This document shows, in pieces, positions 27,392-35,310 of a DNA stretch of 64,000 nt (the first letter of the stretch is position 1; each line of letters begins with the position of its first letter). Location: assembly GCF_003075435.1 (NCBI RefSeq), contig NZ_QCZJ01000002.1:62001-126000 (forward strand). The letters are read 5' to 3'. The translations under genes and the position numbers were made by a program. The notes below the pieces were generated by a model. That model made no database searches. It saw only the letters and a program-made list of their open reading frames with translations, and had not been told where the DNA came from. Origin of the DNA: Terrimonas sp. Lineage in GTDB: Bacteria > Bacteroidota > Bacteroidia > Chitinophagales > Chitinophagaceae.

Positions 27392-27434
27392 TCTTAATAC
27401 TTCTGAAGCTCACTTCATTGCCATGATCCTGCAA
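27392..27434 (-). pseudogene. 43-bp remnant of a DUF1080 gene 3' end
   Basis: Read on the minus strand, this stretch encodes LLQDHGNEVSFRSIKS and a stop. The intact DUF1080 gene in this window ends LLQDHGDEVSFRSIK plus KELK-type residues, encoded at 46964-47006. By hand comparison the two DNA segments agree at 40 of 43 positions. Upstream sequence on the minus strand (27435-27540) shows no further similarity. It looks like the surviving tail of a deleted paralogue, or the end point of a recombination event. It has no start codon and no reason to be expressed. Confidence 0.7.
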
Positions 27435-27547
27435 GAGAGAAAATGTCAGTTTACAGGTAATATGTAAAAAAGAGAATGTATCAAAAATAAATAAAGGCTC
27501 TGAGAATCGTTTAAACGACTACTTGTCTATAATGAGGTTACCCGAAT

Positions 27548-27586
27548 AAAAAGAGGCTGTCTTCTTATTTTTGACAGCCTCTTTTT
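27548..27586 (-). terminator. Intrinsic terminator of the subtilase gene
   Basis: AAAAAGAGGCTGTC (27548-27561) and GACAGCCTCTTTTT (27573-27586) form a perfect 14-bp stem. It lies just after the minus-strand subtilase gene, with a T-tract on that strand. Confidence 0.92.
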
Positions 27587-27606
27587 ACTACCAGGTATTT
27601 TTACTT

Positions 27607-29301
27607 TTATCCCTTTTTGGTACTCTTCATTTTTGCTTTAGGCAATACTGTTTCCGGTTGTTTCTTTTGTGGAGAGGACAGTGTTTCAGCTAATTTTACC
27701 GCGGCATAAGCATTAATAATACCTCCGGTTGTACTCAGCTCAGACATATTCACATCCTCATCTGTACCAGGCTTTTTAACCTTTAAGTCGGCTGTTTTAG
27801 TTGTTGACTGTTCAATAACAGTTTTAACCTGCTCGGCTGTAAGATCAGGAAAATACGACATTAATAAGGCTGCCATGCCTGCTACTACCGGGCTTGCCAT
27901 GCTGGTGCCCTGCAAATTGCCATAATCATTACCACCAGGCAAAGTAGAATAAATTTTTACACCCGGTGCAAAAACATCAACAGACCTTTTTCCATAATTA
28001 GAAAAGGAGGCCGTTAAACCACCTGCTGCCGGGTCGCCGCTGGCGCCAACTGTTATCCAGTTTGTTGCCTTGGTTGTAGTATCGTTGTTATAATAATTAT
28101 TGGGAAAGTTATCATTTACATCCACATCTTTGGCGTCATTTCCTGCTGCATGTACCAATAATACACCTTTTGATTCTGCATATTTTACGGCATCGTCCAC
28201 CCAGTTTTTCTGGGGAGAGATACTTTTACCAAAGCTCATATTCACTACCCTTGCCCCGTTATCAACAGCATATCTTATTGCATTGGCAATATCCTTATCA
28301 TGCTCATCTCCATCCGGCACAGCCCTTATCATCATTATGCGCACATTATCTGCAACTCCATTCATCCCAATTCCGTTGTTGCGAACTGCCCCAATAATGC
28401 CTGCCACATGTGTTCCATGCATGGGCGTACCTGCCATAACATCATTATTGCCATAAAACCTGTCATTAATATCGTCATAATTATCTTTTACTATTTCTCC
28501 ACGGTAATCTTCAGGTTCTTTTAAAGCCGCATCAGCTTTTGCTTTTTCGCCACCATAAAAGTCATTTGTAATTTCAATTAATTTTTTATTGGTCATTTCA
28601 TTAACCTGAAAACCAAGGAATAATGCCGACAGAGTGCTTTTGGCCTTACTTTCATCAGTAGACATAGGTTTGAATTGTGCCAGGTCATCGCCGGTATATT
28701 CCTGCTTTTTCATTGCCCCCTGCAAAATACTATCCGCCCAGGGCATTTTCTCTACAATATTTTTCAGGAACATAACATTCAGGGAAGCTTCCTTGGCATC
28801 GCCTTCTATCCTGGATTTTACCATTTTATATAAGGCTATTTCATTCTTTTGTTCAGGTGTTAAAGTAGAGTCAGCCGGTATTTTATCACCATATTTTTTC
28901 TTTAACTTATAGTAAACCCTGGCAGCCTCATATGAGTCCTTGTTTACATTCCTTCCATCTTTGCCACCTAAAAAATTCCATCCATAAATGTCATCCACAT
29001 ATCCATTATTATCATCATCTATTCCATTTCCCGGAATTTCTTTTGGGTTATGCCATAAAACTTTCTTAAGATCCTCATGTGTAGTATCCACACCGGAATC
29101 TATAACGGCCACAATAACCGGCGTGCTTTTCTTCCCTTTTAATAGTTCCGTATAAGCTCTTTCCACGTCTATACCATAGTATCCATCTTTTTGTTTGCTC
29201 ATTAAATGCCATCCGTAGGGCACATCTTTTACTGCGGTTTGCGAAGAAGCAACGTTAAAAAACAACATACCACCAACAACTATCAGGCTTGTTTTCTTCA
29301 T
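27607..29301 (-). CDS. S8 family subtilisin-like serine protease, exported
   Basis: The frame is open from 29373, but the ATG at 29301 gives a standard signal peptide (MKKTSLIVVGGMLFFNVASS), so this start is chosen (564 residues). The triad is Asp68 in VAVIDSGVDTTHED, His295 in MHGTHVAG, and Ser467 in GTSMASPVVAG, with the oxyanion Asn in HAAGND. About 190 extra residues lie between Asp and His, rich in charged helices, far more than in secreted Bacillus subtilisins. A C-terminal Lys/Pro-rich tail follows the catalytic domain; no type IX sorting domain is apparent. It is predicted to be a secreted or periplasmic protease. Confidence 0.88.
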   Translation of the reverse strand: MKKTSLIVVGGMLFFNVASSQTAVKDVPYGWHLMSKQKDGYYGIDVERAYTELLKGKKSTPVIVAVIDSGVDTTHEDLKKVLWHNPKEIPGNGIDDDNNGYVDDIYGWNFLGGKDGRNVNKDSYEAARVYYKLKKKYGDKIPADSTLTPEQKNEIALYKMVKSRIEGDAKEASLNVMFLKNIVEKMPWADSILQGAMKKQEYTGDDLAQFKPMSTDESKAKSTLSALFLGFQVNEMTNKKLIEITNDFYGGEKAKADAALKEPEDYRGEIVKDNYDDINDRFYGNNDVMAGTPMHGTHVAGIIGAVRNNGIGMNGVADNVRIMMIRAVPDGDEHDKDIANAIRYAVDNGARVVNMSFGKSISPQKNWVDDAVKYAESKGVLLVHAAGNDAKDVDVNDNFPNNYYNNDTTTKATNWITVGASGDPAAGGLTASFSNYGKRSVDVFAPGVKIYSTLPGGNDYGNLQGTSMASPVVAGMAALLMSYFPDLTAEQVKTVIEQSTTKTADLKVKKPGTDEDVNMSELSTTGGIINAYAAVKLAETLSSPQKKQPETVLPKAKMKSTKKG

Positions 29302-29370
29302 GTATTGATTTTTTTGAATAACAAAATTGAATAAAAAAAGTTTTCTAAAACTACCAGTTAACACAATTTG

Positions 29371-29378
29371 CAAAAATA
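29371..29378 (-). promoter_or_regulatory. Possible -7 box for the subtilase gene (TATTTTTG)
   Basis: CAAAAATA on the plus strand reads TATTTTTG on the minus strand, 69 bp before the chosen start. No clear -33 element accompanies it. Confidence 0.3.
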
Positions 29379-29386
29379 TGTAGATG

Positions 29387-29421
29387 CAAAAAAAAATGCC
29401 AGGGTTTCTTTCCCTGACATT
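29387..29421 (-). terminator. Intrinsic terminator of the TSP3/OmpA-like gene
   Basis: On the minus strand, AATGTCAGGG and CCCTGGCATT form a 10-bp stem with one G-U pair, followed by a T-tract (A-run at 29387-29396 on the plus strand). It ends transcription of the gene at 29442-30470. Confidence 0.85.
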
Positions 29422-29441
29422 TTAAAATATCATTAACTAAA

Positions 29442-30470
29442 TTAGAGCTTTATTCTCATTTCTACTTTACTGATTCCTTCATTAGCCTGCTTAACCTCCC
29501 TGGTCTGTTTCTTAACAATGATCTGGTTTTCAGAAACGCCCAAATCCTTAAAGTAGTTGCCTAACAATTCAACCGGTGTTTGTGGCAAAGTTGTATTGGC
29601 ATTTATAACACCTTCAATTTCAACCTTTGCATCCGGAGTGCGTACCAGGATGTCTGTAAGCCTGAGCACTATATTAAAATCCTCACTGGATAAAATTTTG
29701 TTCTCTTTATTAAATCCTACGGTAAAAATGAACTGGTTATTTTTTATAGCCGTAACTTCTGTTTCTGCAGCTATTTCAGTTTGCGCGGCAGGTTCAGTTA
29801 TTACGGTTTCAGAAACAGCCACAGGACATCCATAATTCCCGTCAGTTCCTTTTTCAAGCGGGCATCTGTCTTCTTCATCATTAATGCCATCTGCATCGCT
29901 GTCAGGCACCGGGCAACCTTCAAATCTTGCTACACCTGCTACGCCCGGGCATTTATCTTCTACATCATATGTACCATCATTATCAGCATCAAAGGTCGAC
30001 AAATCAGCTTCTGTTGCTACCTGCACGTTTATTTTTTCTGTGCTTGACACTGCCGCAGCGTAATCTGTTACACTTGTATTAACTGATGCTTCCTCTACGC
30101 TAAATGTTTCAGGAGCGTCTATCTCTGCATCAGCAGGCATCACAATATTTATAGCTACATCCGCATCTTCAACATTAATATTATTCAACGCTACGGAAGC
30201 AGTAACCGGATTAACCTTTGCTAATTCATGAAAACTAATGTCCTTTTCATTAATATCTTCCGGGCTGATTTTCCTGGCACCTCTGACCATAGCACTTGAA
30301 TTTGTAAAGTCGGGGGTAAAAGAGAAATCGGTATTTGCTAACCTGTCCTCCGTAAGCGCACTACTCACAAAAGAGTGGCCCAGGCTTATGGTATCACTGT
30401 TTACCAGTGATTGAGCACTGTAATCATAGATAATTAGCGCGGAAAGAAGTACGGCATCTATCTTTCTCAT
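29442..30470 (-). CDS. TSP3-repeat protein with degenerate OmpA-like C-terminus
   Basis: This 342-residue exported protein has two thrombospondin type-3 (calcium-binding, DxDxDG) repeats around residues 155-215: DADNDGTYDVEDKCPG and DSDADGINDEEDRCPL. The C-terminal 100 residues follow the OmpA-C fold pattern, with FIFTVGFNKENKILSSED aligning to the usual VxFxxNS start. The NxxLSxxRA peptidoglycan-binding motif is absent; PVELLGNYFKDLGV takes its place. The N-terminus (MRKIDAVLLSALIIYDYSAQ) looks like a short signal. Its neighbour at 30931 is a full OmpA family protein, so it may be a divergent relative without cell-wall binding. Confidence 0.72.
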   Translation of the reverse strand: MRKIDAVLLSALIIYDYSAQSLVNSDTISLGHSFVSSALTEDRLANTDFSFTPDFTNSSAMVRGARKISPEDINEKDISFHELAKVNPVTASVALNNINVEDADVAINIVMPADAEIDAPETFSVEEASVNTSVTDYAAAVSSTEKINVQVATEADLSTFDADNDGTYDVEDKCPGVAGVARFEGCPVPDSDADGINDEEDRCPLEKGTDGNYGCPVAVSETVITEPAAQTEIAAETEVTAIKNNQFIFTVGFNKENKILSSEDFNIVLRLTDILVRTPDAKVEIEGVINANTTLPQTPVELLGNYFKDLGVSENQIIVKKQTREVKQANEGISKVEMRIKL

Positions 30471-30930
30471 AAAATGAACTTTTTTAGTTTACAAAGGGGC
30501 GGATAACCCAGTTATCCTATTAACGTAAAAATACTTAGTAATATTGCGGTAAACACTTAATCTTTGCTTTGCCTTCCAAATTTCTGTAGTGCTCATCACG
30601 ATATAAAAACGGAAAAACACTTATTGTTATTATTACAAACACTTAACCAGGCATCGCATTTCGACAAAGAGCTCAAAATATTGGATGGTCTGTTGTAGTT
30701 GTTAGGTAGAAGGTTTAAAATTTCTATCCTGTGGAAAAACCTGAAAGTAAAAATGCTATTTATTCTGTAAAACCGGAAGATCAGAGGAGTGATTGGTGAA
30801 GCAAAAATAGAAAGCAGGTTTGTAAAATGCAAGAGTGCTATTATGATATTACCAGATGATAAACTACTGTTTTAATAAAATATCCCTGCATTTGCAGGGA
30901 TATTTTATATACTTCGGTTATACGTTTCAG
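30471..30930. other. Intergenic region of 460 bp
   Basis: The right end holds the OmpA gene terminator at 30877. A 46-codon open stretch without ATG exists on the plus strand near 30558-30698 but has no homology or context that would support a gene. Nothing else was supported. Confidence 0.5.
30877..30906 (-). terminator. Intrinsic terminator of the OmpA family gene
   Basis: AAAATATCCCTGCA (30877-30890) pairs perfectly with TGCAGGGATATTTT (30893-30906) and lies 25 bp past the minus-strand OmpA gene's stop. The stem is 14 bp with a very short loop. Confidence 0.85.
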
Positions 30931-32448
30931 TTAGTAAGTAACTTTAAAGGCAACACGCCTGTTCTTAGCTCTTCCTGCTTCGGTATTATTATCAGCAATC
31001 GGATGCTCCGATCCAAAACCTGACGCTGTCATTCGCTCGTGGGATACACCTTTTTTAACAAGGTACATCTTGATGGCTAATGCACGCTTACCTGATAATA
31101 CCTGGTTGTGACGTATAGACCCTGTATTATCTGTGTGACCTTCGATGTCTAATTTTAATGCTGTATTATTAAGCATGATGTCAGCAATTCTGTCAAGCGC
31201 CGGATATGAAGTTGCTTTAATATTATCGCTGTTTACATCAAATAATATATTCTTAGCTGCTTTATTTATCTCATCAACCATGTTCTTTTCAATTACCGGG
31301 CATCCTTTATTGTCTTTAGTTCCGGGTTTTGAAGGACATTTATCTTCATCATCATTTATTCCATCTTTATCTGTATCTGGTGCAGGGCATCCATTATATT
31401 TAGGAAGACCAACTATACCCGGGCAACTATCTTCCTCATCATTCACGCCATCCTTATCAGTATCAGGTATTTCGCATCCGGCATACTTAGCTGAACCTGC
31501 AATGTCCGGGCATTTATCTTCGTCATCAGGCACGCCATCTTTATCCTTATCCGGCGCAGGGCATCCGCCATATTTGTTTAAGCCTGCAACATCAGGACAT
31601 TTATCTTCCTTGTCAGGTATACCGTCGCTGTCTTTATCAGGACAACCATTGCTGGCAACTGTTCCGCTTTCGCCTGAGCATTGATCAATTTTGTCAGGTA
31701 CTCCGTCGCCATCACTATCCTGCGCCGCGGCTTTTGTTTTTGCAGTTTTTGATTTTGTCAGCCAAACTACTGCTGTTGCTCCTATTGTTTGATGCTTAAA
31801 TGAAGCATCATAATCTGCTTTATAAAAATCAGCAAGTCCTTTGCTGTAATTAATAGTAAATAAAATACGGTCATTAAAATCTAAACCTGCCACAGCATTA
31901 ATACCGTAGTCTATTTTATTGTATGTTTTTACCTGGTCGCCGTAAGCAAGCTTGTCATTATAAGATTGATGTTCACCAGAGGCATTATATATGTCGTATG
32001 ATGTTTTACCATTTAATAAATACGAAACATACCCACCGGCGCCAATAATGAAATTTACTTTTTGAGTAATCGGAAGCTTATAGATAAGGTTAACCGGTAA
32101 TTCTACATAGCTTGTTTTCCAGCTTGAAAGAATAGAAGAAGTATCACTGTTAAATGACTTTGTGGAATCATATGAGCGGGCAAATTTTCTTCCCTTATTG
32201 GTGTATTGTAAAGAAGGCAGAACAGCAAAGTTGCCTTTTTTGTCAATAGGAATTTCGGCAAAAACACCCGCATGAAACCCGGTTGATGGAGAAAAGTAAT
32301 TTTTATAATTGAGATCCCAGCCCTGGAGATTGTTCTTTTCTGCTATGGAAGCCTGGTGTATACCACCTCCTGCACCAATTTTAATTTGGGCTTGTAATAA
32401 ATTGAATATCAGTATATTAGCACAGATAAAAAAGTATATCTTTTTCAT
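30931..32448 (-). CDS. OmpA family protein: beta-barrel, five TSP3 repeats, OmpA C-terminal domain
   Basis: The frame starts at 32466, but the ATG at 32448 (MKKIYFFICANILIFNLLQ) begins a normal signal peptide and is preferred, giving 505 residues. The first 240 residues form an outer-membrane barrel of the PorT/OMP_b-brl type. Five calcium-binding TSP3 repeats (DSDGDGVPD, DKDSDGIPD, DKDKDGVPD, DTDKDGVND, DTDKDGIND) act as a rigid spacer. The OmpA-C domain follows with ILFDVNSDNIK, IEGHTDNTGS and the peptidoglycan-binding NQVLSGKRALAIKMYL. It should link the outer membrane to peptidoglycan. It is separated from the shorter TSP3 protein by a terminator. Confidence 0.9.
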   Translation of the reverse strand: MKKIYFFICANILIFNLLQAQIKIGAGGGIHQASIAEKNNLQGWDLNYKNYFSPSTGFHAGVFAEIPIDKKGNFAVLPSLQYTNKGRKFARSYDSTKSFNSDTSSILSSWKTSYVELPVNLIYKLPITQKVNFIIGAGGYVSYLLNGKTSYDIYNASGEHQSYNDKLAYGDQVKTYNKIDYGINAVAGLDFNDRILFTINYSKGLADFYKADYDASFKHQTIGATAVVWLTKSKTAKTKAAAQDSDGDGVPDKIDQCSGESGTVASNGCPDKDSDGIPDKEDKCPDVAGLNKYGGCPAPDKDKDGVPDDEDKCPDIAGSAKYAGCEIPDTDKDGVNDEEDSCPGIVGLPKYNGCPAPDTDKDGINDDEDKCPSKPGTKDNKGCPVIEKNMVDEINKAAKNILFDVNSDNIKATSYPALDRIADIMLNNTALKLDIEGHTDNTGSIRHNQVLSGKRALAIKMYLVKKGVSHERMTASGFGSEHPIADNNTEAGRAKNRRVAFKVTY

Positions 32449-32622
32449 ACTACGGGTTAGTTTCAAAGGATAAATGATACTATTCAGGCAGATATAACGC
32501 TTAAAATATGGTAATATTATTGTGACTCAGCCAGTTCTATTAAATGCAGGGAATTAAAAAAGGAGATAAATGTGTAGCTGTTTTTAATGTGTGCATAACT
32601 ATTTTCCAAAAAAAGATATTCA

Positions 32623-32638
32623 CGTTTCACGGGAAACA
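32623..32638. promoter_or_regulatory. parS-like 16-mer (CGTTTCACGGGAAACA)
   Basis: The site matches the broadly conserved ParB-binding consensus TGTTTCACGTGAAACA at 14 of 16 positions, differing at positions 1 and 10. The left half (GTTTCAC) is perfect. True parS sites usually cluster near the replication origin; no origin genes are visible here, so this may be a peripheral or chance site. Confidence 0.35.
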
Positions 32639-32700
32639 TGTTAATAACTTGCTCATTTATAGCTTTCTTAACAAAATGTAGTGAAAATGGATTATAGAAA

Positions 32701-32728
32701 TCAGCTATCAGGTATCAGCTTGTTGAGG
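32701..32728. repeat. Short heptad array (TCAGCTA type)
   Basis: Four 7-bp units in phase: TCAGCTA, TCAGGTA, TCAGCTT, GTTGAGG. The last unit is echoed by CTCAAC at 32740-32745. It belongs with the arrays at 33353 and 34993 by unit length and sequence. Confidence 0.6.
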
Positions 32729-32785
32729 TGCCTGCTGTTCTCAACTTGTTTCTTTTAAGATATGTATAGCATTTGTATAAATGCA

Positions 32786-33298
32786 CTATCTTAATCTGTT
32801 CGTTGTTTTTAATGCGTTTATAATTCGGCTATCATTCCGGTTGTCAAGTTGTTGAAGAAAGCTGTTACCTTCTATTGTTGGGAAGTCAATTCGCAACTCA
32901 TTGTTATTAAGAAGCAGGGGCGAAATTGTAGCCAGGCCAAAGGTTATGGAACTTAGATACAAGGGATGAAATACTCCGTAATATACTGGTTGATTATCAA
33001 CAGTTATAGCAAAGGCTTTGTCAGAGCTGTAATGTTGAATGACTGTCTGGATATCTTTACTTAAAACAAATGTGGTGGTTGCCTTTACGTAAACTTTAAT
33101 GTCCTGGTCGGAAACCAGGGGTGTATCATCCAGTACCGCATTCGTGATAGAAATTGTAGCCGGCATTGTTGATTTATCAACCATGGTAGTGAATGACTTT
33201 AACAGGTAAATGTCAATTCTGGGGCCGGAGCCCTGTTCCTCTTTTTTACAGCCTGTAAACATTGTTAGTGTCAGGAAATATAGAAATATATGTCTCAT
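32786..33298 (-). CDS. Small lipoprotein of unknown function (170 aa)
   Basis: The N-terminus MRHIFLYFLTLTMFTGC carries a lipobox (FTGC, Cys17), followed by KKEEQGSG. The mature part has no recognised domain; it looks beta-rich with charged loops. Predicted location is membrane-anchored and periplasm-facing. It lies between two heptad arrays, downstream of the ALDH gene on the same strand; co-transcription across the 138-bp gap is uncertain. No homologue is named. Confidence 0.55.
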   Translation of the reverse strand: MRHIFLYFLTLTMFTGCKKEEQGSGPRIDIYLLKSFTTMVDKSTMPATISITNAVLDDTPLVSDQDIKVYVKATTTFVLSKDIQTVIQHYSSDKAFAITVDNQPVYYGVFHPLYLSSITFGLATISPLLLNNNELRIDFPTIEGNSFLQQLDNRNDSRIINALKTTNRLR

Positions 33299-33352
33299 AA
33301 GAATGTATTAACCTCTGACAACTGAAATTTTAGGAGCGTTGCGTTGGAGTGG

Positions 33353-33439
33353 TAAGCTATCAGTAGTTCAGCTATAAGGTGTCAGCTAAGTTTCCTGTAT
33401 TAATCGCTCTCACCTGAAAAGCTGATATCTGATATCTCA
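33353..33439. repeat. Imperfect inverted heptad array
   Basis: The left part (33353-33388) has TAAGCTA, TCAGTAG and two TCAGCTA units 14 bp apart. The right part (33419-33439) has AAGCTGA, TATCTGA and TATCTCA. The right arm overlaps the stop codon of the ALDH gene. The arms are roughly complementary; phase is broken by one base in the left arm. Confidence 0.55.
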
Positions 33440-34963
33440 GATATTAAACACAATTCCCTGTGCTAAAGGAAGGCTGGCAGACCAGTTAATGGTATTGGTT
33501 TGCCGCCTCATATAATTTTTCCAGGCATCACTTCCGCTTTCTCTTCCACCACCAGTTTCTTTTTCACCGCCAAATGCACCGCCAATCTCTGCGCCGCTGG
33601 TTCCTATATTGATATTGGCTATTCCGCAATCGCTTCCTGCAGCAGAAAGAAACAGCTCAGCCTCTCTTAAATTTAATGTCATCATTGCCGACGAAAGTCC
33701 CTGAGGTACATTATTCTGAATGCCAATGGCTTCTTCCAGGCTGGTATATTTAAGAATATAGAGAATGGGAGCAAAGGTTTCATGACTTACGATGGGGAGA
33801 TCAGGCGTAACTTCAGCTATACATGGAACAACATAACAACCACCTTGATAATCATTTCCTTCTAAAACGCCGCCTTCTATTAAAAACTTACCACCCTGCT
33901 GCTTACATTGCTCAATAGCATTGAGGTAGGCGGTAACCGCATCTTTATCTATCAACGGACCCACATGGTTTTCAGGTGATAAGGGATTGCCAATCTTCAA
34001 TTGACCGTACGCCTTAACGAGCTTTTCTTTAAACTTATCATATATTTTTTCATGGATGATGAGCCTGCGCGTAGTTGTGCATCTTTGCCCTGCAGTGCCT
34101 GCTGCGCCAAAAACGCTGGCTATAATGGCGATGTCCATATCCGCCTCAGAAGAAACTATGATGGCATTATTCCCTCCAAGCTCCAGCAGGCTTTTCCCCA
34201 GCCTGGAAGCCACAGCCACACCAACCGCTTTTCCCATTTTTGTTGAGCCGGTTGCAGATATTAAGGGTATGCGGGTATCATAAGCCATTTTTTCGCCAAT
34301 CAACCTATCGCCAATGATCAGGCAGCTAACTCCTTCAGGTACATTGTTTTTTTTAAATACTTCAGCCACAATATGCTGACAGGCAACAGCGCATAAGGGC
34401 GTTTTTTCAGATGGCTTCCATATACAGGCGTTACCACAAACCCAGGCTAACATAGCATTCCAGCTCCATACCGCTACCGGAAAATTAAAAGCGGAAATGA
34501 TACCTGCAACACCAAGCGGATGCCATTGTTCATACATCCTGTGGCCGGGTCGTTCGCTATGCATTGATAATCCATATAATTGCCTTGATAAACCAACTGC
34601 GAAATCGCATATATCAATCATTTCCTGCACTTCGCCCATGCCCTCCTGCAGGCTTTTGCCCATTTCATATGAAACAAGATAACCCAATGCTTCTTTGTGT
34701 TCACGCAGCTTCTCACCAATCTGTCTCACCATTTCTCCACGTTTGGGTGCAGGCCAGGTTCTCCATTCAGCAAAAGCTTCATTTGCCTTTTTCACCACTG
34801 TTTCATAACCAGCATCATCTGCCAGGTATACATTAGCTATTAATGCTCCGTCAACCGGTGAGTAGGAGGGGATGATCTGCCCCGAAGAACCTATCCAATA
34901 TTGCCCGGTAGAAACGCCCTGGTTTACAGAACTGATTTTAAGATTACTTATAAAATCCAGCAT
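33437..34963 (-). CDS. amaB: ALDH7-type aldehyde dehydrogenase (aminoadipate-semialdehyde dehydrogenase-like)
   Basis: This 508-residue NAD(P)-dependent dehydrogenase resembles the antiquitin/ALDH7 subfamily, which oxidises alpha-aminoadipic semialdehyde in lysine catabolism. The active-site Glu261 is in LLELGGNN, and Cys295 in AGQRCTTTRR. The cofactor-site residues include FNFPVAVWSWNA and a GSTKMG block. The C-terminal GGEKETGGGRESGSDAWKNY is diagnostic for ALDH7. No other lysine-degradation gene is in the window, so the pathway is inferred from family only. Its stop codon overlaps a heptad repeat array. Confidence 0.82.
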   Translation of the reverse strand: MLDFISNLKISSVNQGVSTGQYWIGSSGQIIPSYSPVDGALIANVYLADDAGYETVVKKANEAFAEWRTWPAPKRGEMVRQIGEKLREHKEALGYLVSYEMGKSLQEGMGEVQEMIDICDFAVGLSRQLYGLSMHSERPGHRMYEQWHPLGVAGIISAFNFPVAVWSWNAMLAWVCGNACIWKPSEKTPLCAVACQHIVAEVFKKNNVPEGVSCLIIGDRLIGEKMAYDTRIPLISATGSTKMGKAVGVAVASRLGKSLLELGGNNAIIVSSEADMDIAIIASVFGAAGTAGQRCTTTRRLIIHEKIYDKFKEKLVKAYGQLKIGNPLSPENHVGPLIDKDAVTAYLNAIEQCKQQGGKFLIEGGVLEGNDYQGGCYVVPCIAEVTPDLPIVSHETFAPILYILKYTSLEEAIGIQNNVPQGLSSAMMTLNLREAELFLSAAGSDCGIANINIGTSGAEIGGAFGGEKETGGGRESGSDAWKNYMRRQTNTINWSASLPLAQGIVFNI

Positions 34964-34992
34964 TGTGCTATATTTTATTGCAATATACGTAA

Positions 34993-35167
34993 AGCTGTGG
35001 GCAGTCGGCTATGAGTTATCAGCAATCGGTCATCAGCTATCAGCTGTTGACAGCTGGCATAATACTATCGATCTGATAAGACCGCCAGCTGCAATCCCTA
35101 TGGGTTGGCACTGATAGCTCATAGCCCAAAGCCCAACGCTCATAGCTGATAGCTGATCGCTCTTCGC
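34993..35167. repeat. Large inverted array of degenerate heptanucleotide repeats
   Basis: The left arm (34993-35048) is eight 7-bp units in strict phase: AGCTGTG, GGCAGTC, GGCTATG, AGTTATC, AGCAATC, GGTCATC, AGCTATC, AGCTGTT. The right arm (35112-35167) is eight units: TGATAGC, TCATAGC, CCAAAGC, CCAACGC, TCATAGC, TGATAGC, TGATCGC, TCTTCGC. The two consensus units are reverse complements. The central 63 bp has its own perfect inverted repeat, CAGCTGGC (35051-35058) with GCCAGCTG (35084-35091). The whole could fold as a long imperfect hairpin or cruciform. Confidence 0.85.
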
Positions 35168-35217
35168 CAATTAACCTATGTTATTAAACGTTGAATACAC
35201 CGGAATTTCCGTTGAAT

Positions 35218-35244
35218 AATTATGTGGTTACATAATTTTTTTCA
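35218..35244 (+). terminator. AT-rich terminator-like hairpin
   Basis: AATTATGT (35218-35225) pairs with ACATAATT (35230-35237) around GGTT, followed by a T-tract. The stem is weak. No plus-strand gene lies upstream, so its role is unclear. Confidence 0.45.
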
Positions 35245-35283
35245 ATTTTTGTCTTGTCAAAGATTCCAACCCTAAAAATGATG

Positions 35284-35310
35284 AACCTGTACTACAGGTT
35301 TTTTCTTTTT
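35284..35310 (+). terminator. Orphan intrinsic terminator or attenuator
   Basis: AACCTG (35284-35289) pairs with CAGGTT (35295-35300), followed by TTTTCTTTTT. It lies 108 bp before the start of the secreted-protein gene at 35418, suggesting a short upstream transcript or regulated read-through. Confidence 0.6.

Larger units (their letters stand above)
27305..27606. other. Intergenic region with DUF1080 remnant and terminator
   Basis: This 302-bp gap holds the 43-bp DUF1080 gene remnant and the terminator at 27548. The rest (27435-27547) shows no frame or structure that could be supported. Confidence 0.5.
32449..32785. other. Intergenic region with a parS-like site and heptad repeats
   Basis: This 337-bp gap between two minus-strand genes contains the parS-like palindrome at 32623 and a short heptad array at 32701. 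No coding frame was seen. The OmpA gene promoter should lie near its right end, but no exact consensus box was found. Confidence 0.5.

Noticed and set aside
30558-30698. A 46-codon plus-strand open stretch (contains TEKHLLLLLQTLNQ)
   Set aside because: It has no ATG, only a TTG near its beginning, no homologue recognised and no promoter; composition alone is not enough.
31145-31684. A 179-codon plus-strand frame across the TSP3 repeat region
   Set aside because: It is the antisense of the TSP3 repeats in the OmpA gene; its Ser/Leu-rich repeated text mirrors the DxDxDG repeats and has no independent support.
31310-31720. Tandem DNA repeats that might suggest a CRISPR-like array
   Set aside because: The period follows the coding TSP3 repeats, the units are imperfect, and there are no spacers of unrelated sequence between constant repeats.
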